Assembly: GCF_009857135.1 (NCBI RefSeq)
Contig: NZ_CP047318.1
Coordinates: forward strand, 7,006,001-7,070,000
Length of the DNA: 64,000 nt
Direction: 5' to 3'
Origin: Streptomyces sp. HM190
GTDB taxonomy: Bacteria > Actinomycetota > Actinomycetes > Streptomycetales > Streptomycetaceae
Shown one piece after another: positions 6,828-17,598 of this stretch. The notes beneath the pieces are model-generated. The model was not told where the DNA came from, searched no databases, and saw only the letters and a list, made by a program, of their open reading frames with translations. Each line of letters starts with the position of its first letter. The stretch's first letter is position 1. The translations under genes were made by a program, and so were the position numbers.

Positions 6828-9689
6828 TCAGTTCGTACGGTGTCCCGCCGCCAGTCGCACGATGTCCACCCGCGACCGGATTCCCAGCTTCCGGTAGACG
6901 CGGGTGAGTGTCGCCTCGACCGTCTTCACGCTGATGTACAGCTTCCCGGCGATCTCCCGGTTGGTGGCGCCCTCCATCACCAGCTCGGCGACCTGCCGTT
7001 CCGTCGCCGCGAGCCCGGCGAGGGCGTCCAGCGCCGACGGGGCGATCGCGGGCTGCGGCACGGGCGCCGGGGCGGCCGCGACCTGCTCGACCTGACGCAG
7101 CCACGGCAGGGCACGGCAGCGGCGGAACAGCCGGGCCGCCTCGTCGTACGCGGCGGGACCGGGCACGGGGGCCACCCCTGGCCGCGCAGGGACACCGAGG
7201 GACTGGGGCATGGCCCGCAGACGCGCCAGGGCGTACGAGGCCCGCGCCTCCTCCAGTCCGCAGCCCAGCCTGGCCAGCCGGTCCTGAGCCGAGGTCAACT
7301 GCCGCACGGCGGCGTCGTGGTCACCCTGCGCCGCCCGCACGAGGGCCTCGGCCCGGTCCAGGACGGCGAGGATGCTCTCGCGGCCCAGGCGCATCGCCCG
7401 CTGCCGGGTGACGTCGATGACGTCCTGCGCCTCGGCGATCTCCCCGACCCGCACCAGGGCCTCGGCGAGATCGGCCTGCCAGCGGCCACGGGCCGGGTCG
7501 GTGACCCCGAGCCCCTCCTCCAACTCCCGCACCCGGCGCAGCGACCGCACGGTGCCGGCCGCGTCCCCGGCCACCAACTGGGCGTGGCCGAGCGCGCCCA
7601 GGGCACGCGAGAGGTACATCAGGTCGCCGTCCTGCTCGGCGTGCTCGGCGGCCTCCCGGGCCAGTGCCTGCGCCCGTTCCACGTCGCCGCCGGCGGCCTC
7701 GGCGAGCGAGGTGAGCATGGCGGAGGCGCCCTCGCCGATACCGGAGTCGCGGGCGAGCCCGTAGCCCTCGCGGGCGAGGTCGAGGGCCCGGCCGCAGTGC
7801 CCGGTGCGCAGTTCGATCTCGGCGAGGAAGCGCACGTAGTGCACCTCGCTCTCGACCATGCCGCGACGCCGCACCTCGCGCAGCAGCGCGGTGGCCGTGG
7901 CCCGGGCGTCGCCGAACTGGTCGCTCATCATCAGCCAGCGGAAGCGGGTCGCGCCCGCGCCGTTGTGGTGGCAGGCCAGCTTCGGGTCCTGCGGTTCCTT
8001 CAGCGCCTTCTTGATCGTCGCGGGCGCGTCCGGGTGCCCCATCAACGTCTCGACCTGCGCCTGGTGGGCGAGCGCGAGCAGCTCGGTGCGCCGGTCCCCG
8101 GCCCGCGCGGCCAGTTCCGCGGAGCACGCGGCCTCCGCGCGGCCCGCCGCGAAGTCGCCGTCGATGACCAGCGCCCGCCAGGCCAGCTGGTAGTGGACCA
8201 GGGCGAGCAGCCGGGGGTCGTCGCCCGCGTCGGCGAGGGCCTGCGGGTACACGGCGTCGACCTCGGCGATCGACTGGCCGGCCGCCTCGATCACCACCAT
8301 CCAGGCGCGGACGCGCTCGGCGGGCTCGGTGGCCCGGCCCAGCACCTCGCGGGCGATGTCCCGGGCGAGGTCGTTCTCGCCGGCGGTCAGCGCGTCCTCA
8401 GCGGCCTGGAGCCGCCGCTCGTCCGACGACGGCGCCGCGTCGGCGGGGGTGTGCCGGGCCGCGAGCAGCCCCAACTCGGCGGCGACCGAGGGCGCGCCCC
8501 GGTCCCGGGCCACCGCGGCGGCCTCGCCGAGCCGGGCGGCGACCTGCGGATCGGCGCCGGTGGTGGACAGGGCCAGATGCCGGGCCCGCTCGATGGGATC
8601 GACGGCGGCCGTGGACAGCGCGGCGTGGGCGGCCCGCCGCTCCTGGGCGGTGGCCTCCGCGTACAGCGCGGCCGAGACCAGGGGGTGTGCGAAGCGCACG
8701 CCGGGGCTCTCCCGCTCCGGTGCCAGCAGGCCCAGCTCGACGGCCCGCGCGGTCTCCGCCTCGGCATCCTCCCGCCCGGCGGCGCGCAGGAGCGCCAGGG
8801 TGGGCCGGGCACCGGCGCTGGCGACGAGCAGGGTGCGCCGGGCCTCCGCCGGGAGCATGTCCAGCCGGTTCAGCACGAGGGTCCGCAGCGAGGTCGGCAC
8901 CGGCAGCGGCTCCCCGGGACGGGGCGGGGTGGGGCTGTCGGCGAGGGCCCGGCCCAGCTCCAGCGCGAACAGGGGGTTGCCGCCGCTGGTGCGGTGGATG
9001 TCCCGCACGGTGGAGCGGGGCAGACCGGTGTAGCCGCGGTTCTCCAGCAGCTCGGCGACGTGGGCCCGGGACAGCGGTGTGACCCGGAGGGCCAGGGTGT
9101 CCGGCGGGGACGCGCGTAGATACCTGTCCTGCTCGTGGCCCTGGGGGTCCGTCGAGGTGCGGACCGCGCACAGCATGCGCACCGGCATCTCGCCCAGGCG
9201 GCGGGCGGCGAAGCCGAGCAGCTCGACACTGGCCGGATCCAGCCACTGCAGGTCGTCCGCGACGATCAGGACGGGGCCCTTGGCGGCCAGGGCGCGCAGC
9301 GCCGACAGGACGGCGAGGCGCAGGGCCAGGCCGTCACGCTGGAGGGTGGACTCGCCACGTCCGGTGAGCGCGGACTCCAGCGCGGTGCGCTGGGGGGCGG
9401 GCAGCTGGTCGGAGACCTCGTCGACGACGAGGCCCAGCAGATCGGTCAGGGCGAGGAACGGCAGGTGAGACTCGGACTCGGTGGCCGAGCACCGCAGGAC
9501 GGTGCGGGCCGTGGTGTCGTATTCAGCGGCCAGCGCGCGCAGGACGGTCGATTTCCCGATACCTGCCGAGCCGTGCACGAGGACGCTGCCGCCGCGCGCG
9601 AGCTGCTCCCGCGCCGCGGTGAACAGCTCCTCCCTGCCTATGACCAGGTCGGGGCGGGGTCTCCCAGGCTCCTTGAAGTCCCGATGCAC
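6828..9689 (-). CDS. Large ATP-binding LuxR-family (LAL) transcriptional regulator
   Basis: The 953-residue protein starts with an AAA-type ATPase region: Walker A GSAGIGKST at residues 40-48 and a Walker B-like VLIVADDLQWLD. A long helical TPR-like middle follows, and a C-terminal LuxR HTH (LAATERQVAELVMEGATNRE, then ISVKTVEATLTRVYRKLGI). The GTG at 9689 is chosen because AGGGGAG lies 9 bp upstream and the ATPase domain starts directly after. This size and domain order define LAL regulators, which often activate secondary-metabolism or catabolic genes. The target is not obvious; a second LuxR-type gene and acyl-CoA synthetases lie upstream. Confidence 0.9.
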   Translation of the reverse strand: MHRDFKEPGRPRPDLVIGREELFTAAREQLARGGSVLVHGSAGIGKSTVLRALAAEYDTTARTVLRCSATESESHLPFLALTDLLGLVVDEVSDQLPAPQRTALESALTGRGESTLQRDGLALRLAVLSALRALAAKGPVLIVADDLQWLDPASVELLGFAARRLGEMPVRMLCAVRTSTDPQGHEQDRYLRASPPDTLALRVTPLSRAHVAELLENRGYTGLPRSTVRDIHRTSGGNPLFALELGRALADSPTPPRPGEPLPVPTSLRTLVLNRLDMLPAEARRTLLVASAGARPTLALLRAAGREDAEAETARAVELGLLAPERESPGVRFAHPLVSAALYAEATAQERRAAHAALSTAAVDPIERARHLALSTTGADPQVAARLGEAAAVARDRGAPSVAAELGLLAARHTPADAAPSSDERRLQAAEDALTAGENDLARDIAREVLGRATEPAERVRAWMVVIEAAGQSIAEVDAVYPQALADAGDDPRLLALVHYQLAWRALVIDGDFAAGRAEAACSAELAARAGDRRTELLALAHQAQVETLMGHPDAPATIKKALKEPQDPKLACHHNGAGATRFRWLMMSDQFGDARATATALLREVRRRGMVESEVHYVRFLAEIELRTGHCGRALDLAREGYGLARDSGIGEGASAMLTSLAEAAGGDVERAQALAREAAEHAEQDGDLMYLSRALGALGHAQLVAGDAAGTVRSLRRVRELEEGLGVTDPARGRWQADLAEALVRVGEIAEAQDVIDVTRQRAMRLGRESILAVLDRAEALVRAAQGDHDAAVRQLTSAQDRLARLGCGLEEARASYALARLRAMPQSLGVPARPGVAPVPGPAAYDEAARLFRRCRALPWLRQVEQVAAAPAPVPQPAIAPSALDALAGLAATERQVAELVMEGATNREIAGKLYISVKTVEATLTRVYRKLGIRSRVDIVRLAAGHRTN

Positions 9690-9835
9690 GGGCCACCGCT
9701 CCCCTCTGTGTGTGTCCGGGCCAATATTAGGCAACCAGTCCTTGAATTTCGGAACGCAGCGTGGTGAGGGAAATAACAGGAAGGGTACGGCATAAGGAAT
9801 TTCACACGCCCGAAACATGAATCCCGAGCCGTCGC

Positions 9836-9904
9836 CCGGCCCGTCCCTCACCGCCCGTCCCTGACTGCCCGGCCGGTCCCTCACGGCTCGGCCCGTCCCT
9901 GATC
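9836..9904. repeat. Four short direct repeats of GTCCCT within GSCCSGTCCCTSA
   Basis: Four copies of a GSCCSGTCCCTSA-like word have their GTCCCT cores at 9843, 9857, 9876 and 9895, spaced 14, 19 and 19 bp. They lie in the ~370-bp gap between two minus-strand LuxR-type genes, about 150 bp upstream of the LAL regulator start. They may be regulator sites or simple tandem expansion. The rest of the 9690-10058 gap shows no gene. Confidence 0.5.
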
Positions 9905-10058
9905 GCGTGCGGACCGACGTACGCCGCCCATGAACGACCCGGTTCGGCCCGGCAAGGGCCGGCAGCGGCTTCCGTCCGCCCGTGCGGGCCGACGGCGGAC
10001 GCCGCTCCCGCACGCATCCTCCCTCGGTCCCGGCGCGTGGCGGGCGCCCGGCGGAGTC

Positions 10059-10952
10059 CTACGGCAGCAGCCCCGCCCGGCGGGCCGCCACCACCGCCTC
10101 CAGGCGGGTGTGGGCCTCCAGCTTGCGCATGGCGGAGCGCAGGTAGCCCTTGACCGTCTCGGGGCGCAGACCGAGGCGGCCGGCGGTGGCCGCGTTGGTC
10201 GCGCCGAGCGCCACGCAGGACAGCACGTCCAGCTCGCGGGGGGTGAGGGCGACCCGCGGACCGGGCTTCGGGGCGGCCGGGTCGGCGCCGGCGGTGTCCG
10301 CGGCGGCGGCACCGGCCAGCCGGCCGCACACCCGCAGGAGCTCCTGCCGCAGCTCCGGGTCGTCGATGCGCGGGGCCAGCGCGCGCAGCGCCACATGCGC
10401 CTCGCGGACCTCCTCCCACGCCCCCGGCGCCCCGTCCTCCGGGGGCCGGGCCGCCGCCAGCAGATCGCGGGCCTCGTCCCGCACCACCAGGGCCTGCTCC
10501 AGGTCCCGCGCGGCCTCCATGGCCGCCCCGACCGTGCGGTCGCCCAGCGGCTGGGGCGCGCGCAGGGCGCCGTACAGCACTCCGCGCACCTCGCGCCGTA
10601 CGACGACGGGGACGGCGAGGACCGAGCGGATGCCCTCGGCGGCGACGGCGGCGTCGTACTCGTGGCTGATCTGCCGGGACGAGGAGTAGTCGGTCACCCA
10701 GCAGGGGCGGGCCAGCGCCACCGCCTTGCCGCCCAGCCCGTTCCCGGAGTGCACGGACAGCCCGCTGAGCGAGGTCGTCCGGTTGCCCTGGAGTTCGCTG
10801 ATGCGCAGGTGCCCGGGGCCGAGTTCGACCAGCCCGGCGAAGGCCAGCGGCAGCCCGGTGACCAGCCGTAAACGGTTCAGCGCGGCGCGCATGTCCGCCG
10901 AACCGGATGACGCAGGATCGACGGAACCGAAGGAATCCACTGCCACGAACAC
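10059..10952 (-). CDS. GAF-domain LuxR-family transcriptional regulator
   Basis: The ~297-residue protein has a GAF-like sensory region (about residues 20-150, with GNGLGGKAVALARPCWVTDY and IRSVLAVPVVVRREVRGVLY) and a C-terminal LuxR-type HTH (LTPRELDVLSCVALGATNAA, LRPETVKGYLRSAMRKLEAH). The GTG at 10952 follows a GGGGAAAGG ribosome site; other GTG codons a few residues away are possible. It is divergent from the acyl-CoA synthetase pair, and close GAF-LuxR proteins often control adjacent acyl-CoA genes, so those are the likely target. The ligand is unknown. Confidence 0.8.
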   Translation of the reverse strand: MFVAVDSFGSVDPASSGSADMRAALNRLRLVTGLPLAFAGLVELGPGHLRISELQGNRTTSLSGLSVHSGNGLGGKAVALARPCWVTDYSSSRQISHEYDAAVAAEGIRSVLAVPVVVRREVRGVLYGALRAPQPLGDRTVGAAMEAARDLEQALVVRDEARDLLAAARPPEDGAPGAWEEVREAHVALRALAPRIDDPELRQELLRVCGRLAGAAAADTAGADPAAPKPGPRVALTPRELDVLSCVALGATNAATAGRLGLRPETVKGYLRSAMRKLEAHTRLEAVVAARRAGLLP

Positions 10953-11047
10953 GCCCTTTCCCCGCGGCGCACCCCCGTTCGGGGGTGGTGAGACGCGTAT
11001 CACGCATTACACGATGTCAGGCGACGGTCCGGCAATGAGGAGGACAC

Positions 11048-12727
11048 ATGTCGGCGAGGACGAGCGCCACGGAGGAGTTCCGGGCGGCCAGGGACTTCCT
11101 GCTGGCCCACCGCGAGGACTACGACACGGCCTGCAAGGGCTTCAGGTGGCCGCGCCCCGACTTCTTCAACTGGGCCCTCGACTGGTTCGACGAGATCGCA
11201 CGCGGGAACGACCGCACGGCCCTGCACATCGTCGAGGAGGACGGCACCGAGACCCGGCTGACCTTCGCCGAGATGTCCGAGCGCTCCTCCCGCGTCGCGA
11301 ACTGGCTGCGCGCCCAGGGCGTACGGGCCGACCACCGCGTCCTCGTCATGCTCGGCAACCAGGTCGAGCTGTGGGAGACCGCCCTCGCCGCGATGAAGCT
11401 GCGCGCCGTCGTCATCCCCGCCACCCCGCTGCTCGGCCCCGCCGACCTGCGCGACCGCGTCGAGCGGGGCCGCGTCCGGCATGTGATCGCGCGGGCCGAG
11501 GACACCGCCAAGTTCGACGAGGTTCCCGGCCGCTACACCCGGATCGCGGTGGGCGGCGCCGCGGACGGCTGGCGGCCCTACGAGGACGCGGGCGACGCCC
11601 CCGCCGCCTTCACACCGGACGGCGAGACCAACGCCTCCGACCCGCTGATGCTGTACTTCACCTCGGGCACCACCGCCCAGCCGAAGCTGGTCGAGCACAC
11701 CCATGTGTCGTACCCCGTGGGCCACTTGGCGACGATGTACTGGATCGGCCTGCAACCGGGCGACGTCCACCTCAACATCTCCTCGCCCGGCTGGGCCAAG
11801 CACGCCTGGTCCAACCTGTTCGCCCCGTGGAACGCGGAGGCCACCGTCTTCATCCACAACTACACCCGCTTCGACGCGGGCCGTCTGCTGTCGGAGATGG
11901 AACGCGCGGGCGTCACCAGCTTCTGCGCCCCGCCCACCGTGTGGCGGATGCTGATCCAGGCCGACCTCACCCAGCTGCGCACCCCGCCCCGCGAGGTCGT
12001 CGCCGCGGGCGAGCCGCTGAACCCCGAGGTCATCGAGCAGGTGCGGCGGGCCTGGGGGGTCACCATCCGGGACGGCTTCGGCCAGACCGAGACCGCCGTG
12101 CAGGTCTCCAACAGCCCCGGCCAGCAGCTGAAGACCGGCTCGATGGGCCGCCCCAGCCCCGGTTACAAGGTCGTCCTCCTCGACCCCGTCTCGGGTGCCC
12201 CCGACGTCGACGAGGGTGAGATCGCGCTCGACCTGTCCGACCGCCCCGTGGGCGTGATGACCGGCTACCACGGCGACCCCGACCGCACCGCGGAGGCCAT
12301 GGCGGGCGGCTACTACCGCACCGGCGACATCGGCTCCCGCGACCAGGACGGCTACATCACCTACGTGGGCCGCGCCGACGACGTGTTCAAGGCGAGCGAC
12401 TACAAGATCAGCCCGTTCGAGCTGGAGAGCGCCCTGCTGGAGCACGAGGCGGTGGCGGAGGCGGCCGTCGTGCCCGCGCCGGACGCGCTGCGGCTCGCCG
12501 TGCCGAAGGCGTACATCGTGCTGGCGGCGGGCTGGGAGCCGGGCCCGGACACCGCGAAGATCCTCTTCGAGCACTCCCGGTCCGTCCTCGCCCCGTACAA
12601 GCGCGTGCGGCGGCTGGAGTTCGCCGACCTGCCGAAGACCGTGTCGGGCAAGATCCGCCGGATCGAGCTGCGCGAGGCCACCGCCGAGGGCTCGGACGCC
12701 GAGTACCGCGAGGAGGACTTCCGGTGA
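11048..12727 (+). CDS. Acyl-CoA synthetase, medium-chain/benzoate-CoA-ligase-like (ANL superfamily)
   Basis: The 559-residue adenylate-forming ligase has a P-loop YFTSGTTAQPK near residue 203, SFCAPPTVWRM, the A5-like DGFGQTET, YRTGDIGSRD and C-terminal KTVSGKIRRIELR with the catalytic lysine. It would activate a carboxylate to acyl-AMP and then acyl-CoA. The N-terminal extension and the GWAKHAWSNLFAPW block match the medium-chain acyl-CoA synthetase branch. The ATG at 11048 has GAGGAGG just upstream. The stop overlaps the next GTG by 4 bp, so two different acyl-CoA ligases are co-translated. Confidence 0.88.
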   Translation: MSARTSATEEFRAARDFLLAHREDYDTACKGFRWPRPDFFNWALDWFDEIARGNDRTALHIVEEDGTETRLTFAEMSERSSRVANWLRAQGVRADHRVLVMLGNQVELWETALAAMKLRAVVIPATPLLGPADLRDRVERGRVRHVIARAEDTAKFDEVPGRYTRIAVGGAADGWRPYEDAGDAPAAFTPDGETNASDPLMLYFTSGTTAQPKLVEHTHVSYPVGHLATMYWIGLQPGDVHLNISSPGWAKHAWSNLFAPWNAEATVFIHNYTRFDAGRLLSEMERAGVTSFCAPPTVWRMLIQADLTQLRTPPREVVAAGEPLNPEVIEQVRRAWGVTIRDGFGQTETAVQVSNSPGQQLKTGSMGRPSPGYKVVLLDPVSGAPDVDEGEIALDLSDRPVGVMTGYHGDPDRTAEAMAGGYYRTGDIGSRDQDGYITYVGRADDVFKASDYKISPFELESALLEHEAVAEAAVVPAPDALRLAVPKAYIVLAAGWEPGPDTAKILFEHSRSVLAPYKRVRRLEFADLPKTVSGKIRRIELREATAEGSDAEYREEDFR

Positions 12728-14334
12728 GCGGGCGCGGCGGCCCGGCGGGCACGTCGTCGTACGCGCACGGCACGAGCGGCACGGCCCTCCTCGGCGACAC
12801 GATCGGCGCCAACCTCGACCGCGCGGTGGCCGCCTGGCCGGAGCGCGAGGTGCTCGTCGACGTGCCGTCCGGGCGGCGCTGGACCTACGCCCGGTTCGCG
12901 GCGGACGTCGACCGGCTGGCGTACGGGATGGTCGCGAGCGGCGTCGCCAAGGGCGACCGGGTGGGGATCTGGGCGGTCAACTGCCCGGAGTGGGTGCTCG
13001 TCCAGTACGCCACCGCGCGCATCGGCGCGATCATGGTGAACATCAACCCGGCCTACCGCACCCACGAGGTCGAGTACGTCCTCAACCAGGCCGGTGTCTC
13101 GCTGCTGTTCGCCTCGCTCACCCACCGGACGAGTGACTACCGGGCGATGGTGGAGCAGGTGCGCGGGAACTGCCCGCGGCTGCGGGAGACCGTGTACATC
13201 GGCGACCCGGGCTGGGACGCGCTGATCGCACGGGGCACGCCCGTCGCGTTCGAGGAGCTGTCCTGCGACGACCCGATCAACATCCAGTACACGTCGGGCA
13301 CCACGGGCTTCCCCAAGGGAGCGACCCTCTCCCACCACAACATCCTCAACAACGGCTACTTCGTGGGCGAGTCGATCGCCTACACCGAGCAGGACCGGGT
13401 GTGCGTGCCGGTCCCCTTCTACCACTGCTTCGGCATGGTCATGGGCAACCTGGCCGCCACCTCGCACGGCGCCTGCGTCGTCATCCCGGCCCCGTCCTTC
13501 GACCCGAGGGCCACCCTGGACGCCGTCCAGCGGGAGCGCTGCACGTCCCTGTACGGCGTGCCGACGATGTTCATCGCGGAGCTGAACCTCCCCGACTTCG
13601 CGTCGTACGACCTGTCGTCCCTGCGCACCGGCATCATGGCGGGCTCGCCCTGCCCGGTGGAGGTGATGAAGCGGGTCGTCGCCGACATGCACATGGCCGA
13701 GGTGTCGATCTGCTACGGCATGACCGAGACGTCGCCCGTCTCCACCCAGACCCGGCGCGACGACGACCTGGAGCACCGCACCGGCACCGTCGGCCGGGTC
13801 CTCCCGCACATCGAGGTGAAGATCGTCGACCCGGCCACCGGGGTCACCCTGCCGCGGGGCACGTCGGGCGAGCTGTGCACCCGCGGCTACAGCGTGATGC
13901 TCGGCTACTGGGAGGAGCCGGAGAAGACCGCCGAGGCCGTCGACGCGGGCCGGTGGATGCACACCGGGGATCTCGCGGTGATGCGTGAGGACGGGTACGT
14001 CGAGATCGTCGGCCGGATCAAGGACATGATCATCCGGGGCGGCGAGAACATCTACCCGCGGGAGATCGAGGAGTTCCTGTACGGCCACCCGGGGATCGCC
14101 GACGTCCAGGTGGTCGGCCTGCCGCACGAACGGTACGGCGAGGAGGTCCTCGCCTGCGTCATCCCCCGCGACCCCGAGCGGCCGCCCACGCTGGAGGAAC
14201 TGCGGGCCTTCTGCGAGGGGCAGTTGGCGCACTACAAGATCCCGAGCGCGCTGCGCATCCTGGACTCCTTCCCGATGACGGTGTCGGGGAAGGTCCGCAA
14301 GATCGAACTGCGGGAGCGGTACGCGGCCGAGTAG
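12724..14334 (+). CDS. Fatty-acyl-CoA ligase (FadD-type, ANL superfamily)
   Basis: The 536-residue enzyme has IQYTSGTTGFPKGATLSHHN (AMP-binding P-loop), ICYGMTETSPVS, MHTGDLAVMREDGYVEIVGR and the terminal MTVSGKVRKIELRE lysine motif. It belongs to the fatty-acid/3-oxo-acid ligase branch. The GTG at 12724 overlaps the previous stop. The pair probably activates two related carboxylic acids of one catabolic route, but no thiolase, dehydrogenase or hydratase is nearby to name the pathway. Confidence 0.9.
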   Translation: MSGRGGPAGTSSYAHGTSGTALLGDTIGANLDRAVAAWPEREVLVDVPSGRRWTYARFAADVDRLAYGMVASGVAKGDRVGIWAVNCPEWVLVQYATARIGAIMVNINPAYRTHEVEYVLNQAGVSLLFASLTHRTSDYRAMVEQVRGNCPRLRETVYIGDPGWDALIARGTPVAFEELSCDDPINIQYTSGTTGFPKGATLSHHNILNNGYFVGESIAYTEQDRVCVPVPFYHCFGMVMGNLAATSHGACVVIPAPSFDPRATLDAVQRERCTSLYGVPTMFIAELNLPDFASYDLSSLRTGIMAGSPCPVEVMKRVVADMHMAEVSICYGMTETSPVSTQTRRDDDLEHRTGTVGRVLPHIEVKIVDPATGVTLPRGTSGELCTRGYSVMLGYWEEPEKTAEAVDAGRWMHTGDLAVMREDGYVEIVGRIKDMIIRGGENIYPREIEEFLYGHPGIADVQVVGLPHERYGEEVLACVIPRDPERPPTLEELRAFCEGQLAHYKIPSALRILDSFPMTVSGKVRKIELRERYAAE

Positions 14335-14433
14335 GCGGCCTCCGGGGCCGGGCCCCGCGCCGGTGCTCGCGCGCGGGCCCGGACGGGGCCCGGCGTCCGG
14401 CGCCGCGTGCGGAACCGCCGCGGCTGCCGCCGG

Positions 14434-15147
14434 TCACCTCCCCGCGCCGGTCGCGACCAGCCCCACCGCCGCCGCGTTCACCGGCTGCGGGGTGCCCGTG
14501 AGGTCCAGGACGAACAGGGCGACGCCCAGGCCGTCGGCGCGGTCACGGGCGTCGTCCGTGTATCCGGCGAGCGAGAAGCAGACACCGTCGCAGGACGCGG
14601 CCATCGCGGTCAGCCACAGGCATTCGACGTCACGGGGCGAGGCCGGTTCGACCAGCGGATGCACCCGCACCACGACGCCCCGCGCGGCGAGCCCGATGCC
14701 GTGCGGCTGCCGCTGGTCGGCCCGGCGGATGTCCTGGTGGCCCAGCCAGCGCAGATAGCGGGCGACGGTGGTGACCGCGTCGCGCGCGGTGCGGATGGTG
14801 ACGGGCCGGAACGCGGCACGTGACGCGGTGGGCTCCGCCACGGGCGGTTCGCCCGGGTCACCTCCCCCGGTGGTCGGCGGCCGGGCGGCGGAGATGACGG
14901 GCACGCGCAGCACGGTCCCGCAGGAGCAGCCCAGCTCCGGGTGGGGCCACTGGTCCGCGCGTCCACAGCTCCCGCAGCGGACGGTGACCCAGTCGCCCTC
15001 CCAGGTGCGGTGGGTGACGCGGGTGGGGGCGGCGCGCCGGTTCAGGGGCGGTGCGACCGGGGTGCCGCACGCGCAGGGGTAGGCGGGCGCGGCGTACTCG
15101 TGCTCCCGGCCGCATTCCGTGCATCGCACCGCCATGGTCCCGCTCAT
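14434..15147 (-). CDS. Zinc-ribbon protein with restriction-endonuclease-like C-terminus
   Basis: The 237-residue protein has two N-terminal four-cysteine zinc ribbons (CTEC...CACG at about residues 9-29; CGSC...CSCG at about 57-77). A Pro/Gly linker and a conserved C-terminal domain follow (ARYLRWLGHQDIRRAD, LWLTAMAASCDGV, LGVALFVLDLTGTPQPVN). The last part resembles Mrr/restriction-endonuclease-like domains of Streptomyces hypotheticals, but I see no unambiguous catalytic triad, so this is a weak inference. ATG 15147 is preferred over ATG 15135 because of the GGTGGGGTGGG upstream. It is divergent from gcl. Confidence 0.65.
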   Translation of the reverse strand: MSGTMAVRCTECGREHEYAAPAYPCACGTPVAPPLNRRAAPTRVTHRTWEGDWVTVRCGSCGRADQWPHPELGCSCGTVLRVPVISAARPPTTGGGDPGEPPVAEPTASRAAFRPVTIRTARDAVTTVARYLRWLGHQDIRRADQRQPHGIGLAARGVVVRVHPLVEPASPRDVECLWLTAMAASCDGVCFSLAGYTDDARDRADGLGVALFVLDLTGTPQPVNAAAVGLVATGAGR

Positions 15148-15267
15148 GTCCCACCCCACCACCGAGTTCACCGGGTCCCGTCGCACAGTCCCCTCATCGT
15201 CCTCCAGCCGGGGGCGGGCCGGCAGGGGAACACGACGACGGGCCCGGGAGATTCGGCGGTCCCGCCC

Positions 15268-15296
15268 TTGACTGCCTCCACCCCGGCTCCTACATT
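15268..15296 (+). promoter_or_regulatory. gcl promoter
   Basis: TTGACT (15268-15273) and TACATT (15291-15296) are separated by exactly 17 bp, a good vegetative-sigma promoter. Transcription would begin near 15303, inside the first of two operator-like palindromes. That arrangement fits repression by blocking the start site. Confidence 0.7.
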
Positions 15297-15297
15297 G

Positions 15298-15335
15298 CTT
15301 CCATATAGCAGAAACCAGTTTCCGAAATACGGAAA
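15298..15335. promoter_or_regulatory. Double operator upstream of gcl
   Basis: CTTCCATATAGCAGAAA (15298-15314) and the near-perfect palindrome TTTCCGAAATACGGAAA (15319-15335) start 21 bp apart, two helical turns. The same two motif types with the same 21-bp offset recur upstream of hyi (20583-20620). Gcl, hyi and glxR act in one pathway, so a shared repressor is likely. In Streptomyces the IclR-family AllR plays this role for allantoin/glyoxylate genes; that assignment is inference. Confidence 0.65.
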
Positions 15336-15408
15336 ACGAGGCCAACGGAAGTGCTCGCGGCGGGGCGCGACGGGAGCGCGAGTCCGGCAGCTGAAGCAGG
15401 AGTACGCA

Positions 15409-17193
<1,785 letters not shown>

Positions 17194-17218
17194 TCGGAGG
17201 GCTCGTCCCGAACGGGAC

Positions 17219-17284
17219 GGGGGCCGTGCGCCGGTGTGGCCTCGCATGACGCGAGCCGCTTTGCCACACCGCCGCACGGTCCCC
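17219..17284 (+). terminator. Long hairpin terminator after gcl
   Basis: A 22-nt arm starting GGGGGCCGTGCG (17219-17240) pairs with the arm GCCACACC...GTCCCC (17263-17284) with only two mismatches. The loop itself can form a small CTCGC/GCGAG hairpin. It begins 25 bp after the stop codon. Confidence 0.8.
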
Positions 17285-17598
17285 GCTTCCCCCGTGCCCC
17301 CCGTTTCCCCTGGTCCCGCGAACCCCCGTGTCCCCCGTTCGCGGAACCCGCGATCCCGCGGACCCCTCGGTCCCCCCCCGTGCCCGCGAGGGCGCGTTCC
17401 CCCGTACCCACGACGGAACTCTCTCCCCGTCGAGGCCCGCCGCCCCCGTGCCGGCGGGCCTCGTGTGTCGAGGATGTGCCCGCAGCCAGGGGTAGTTGAA
17501 GCCCTTCGACAGTGGTTCAGAGGTTGATTTGAGGGTTCCGTAGCCGCGCTACGCCCCCTTGCGTAGACAGTCGGGGACGGACGCGTCCGGGGGTGAGC
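17285..17598. other. Gene-free C-rich stretch
   Basis: About 310 bp between the gcl terminator and the broken DUF4263 gene. The first half is a run of CCCCC-containing words (TTCCCC, GTCCCCC, ACCCCC) separated by short GCG segments. No supported gene is present. At 17505-17580 the sequence is less GC-rich and may hold the old promoter of the pseudogene. Confidence 0.4.

Noticed and set aside
17285..17500. C-rich repeated words after gcl as a CRISPR-like or structured repeat array
   Set aside because: Words are irregular in length and sequence with no constant repeat and no spacer structure.
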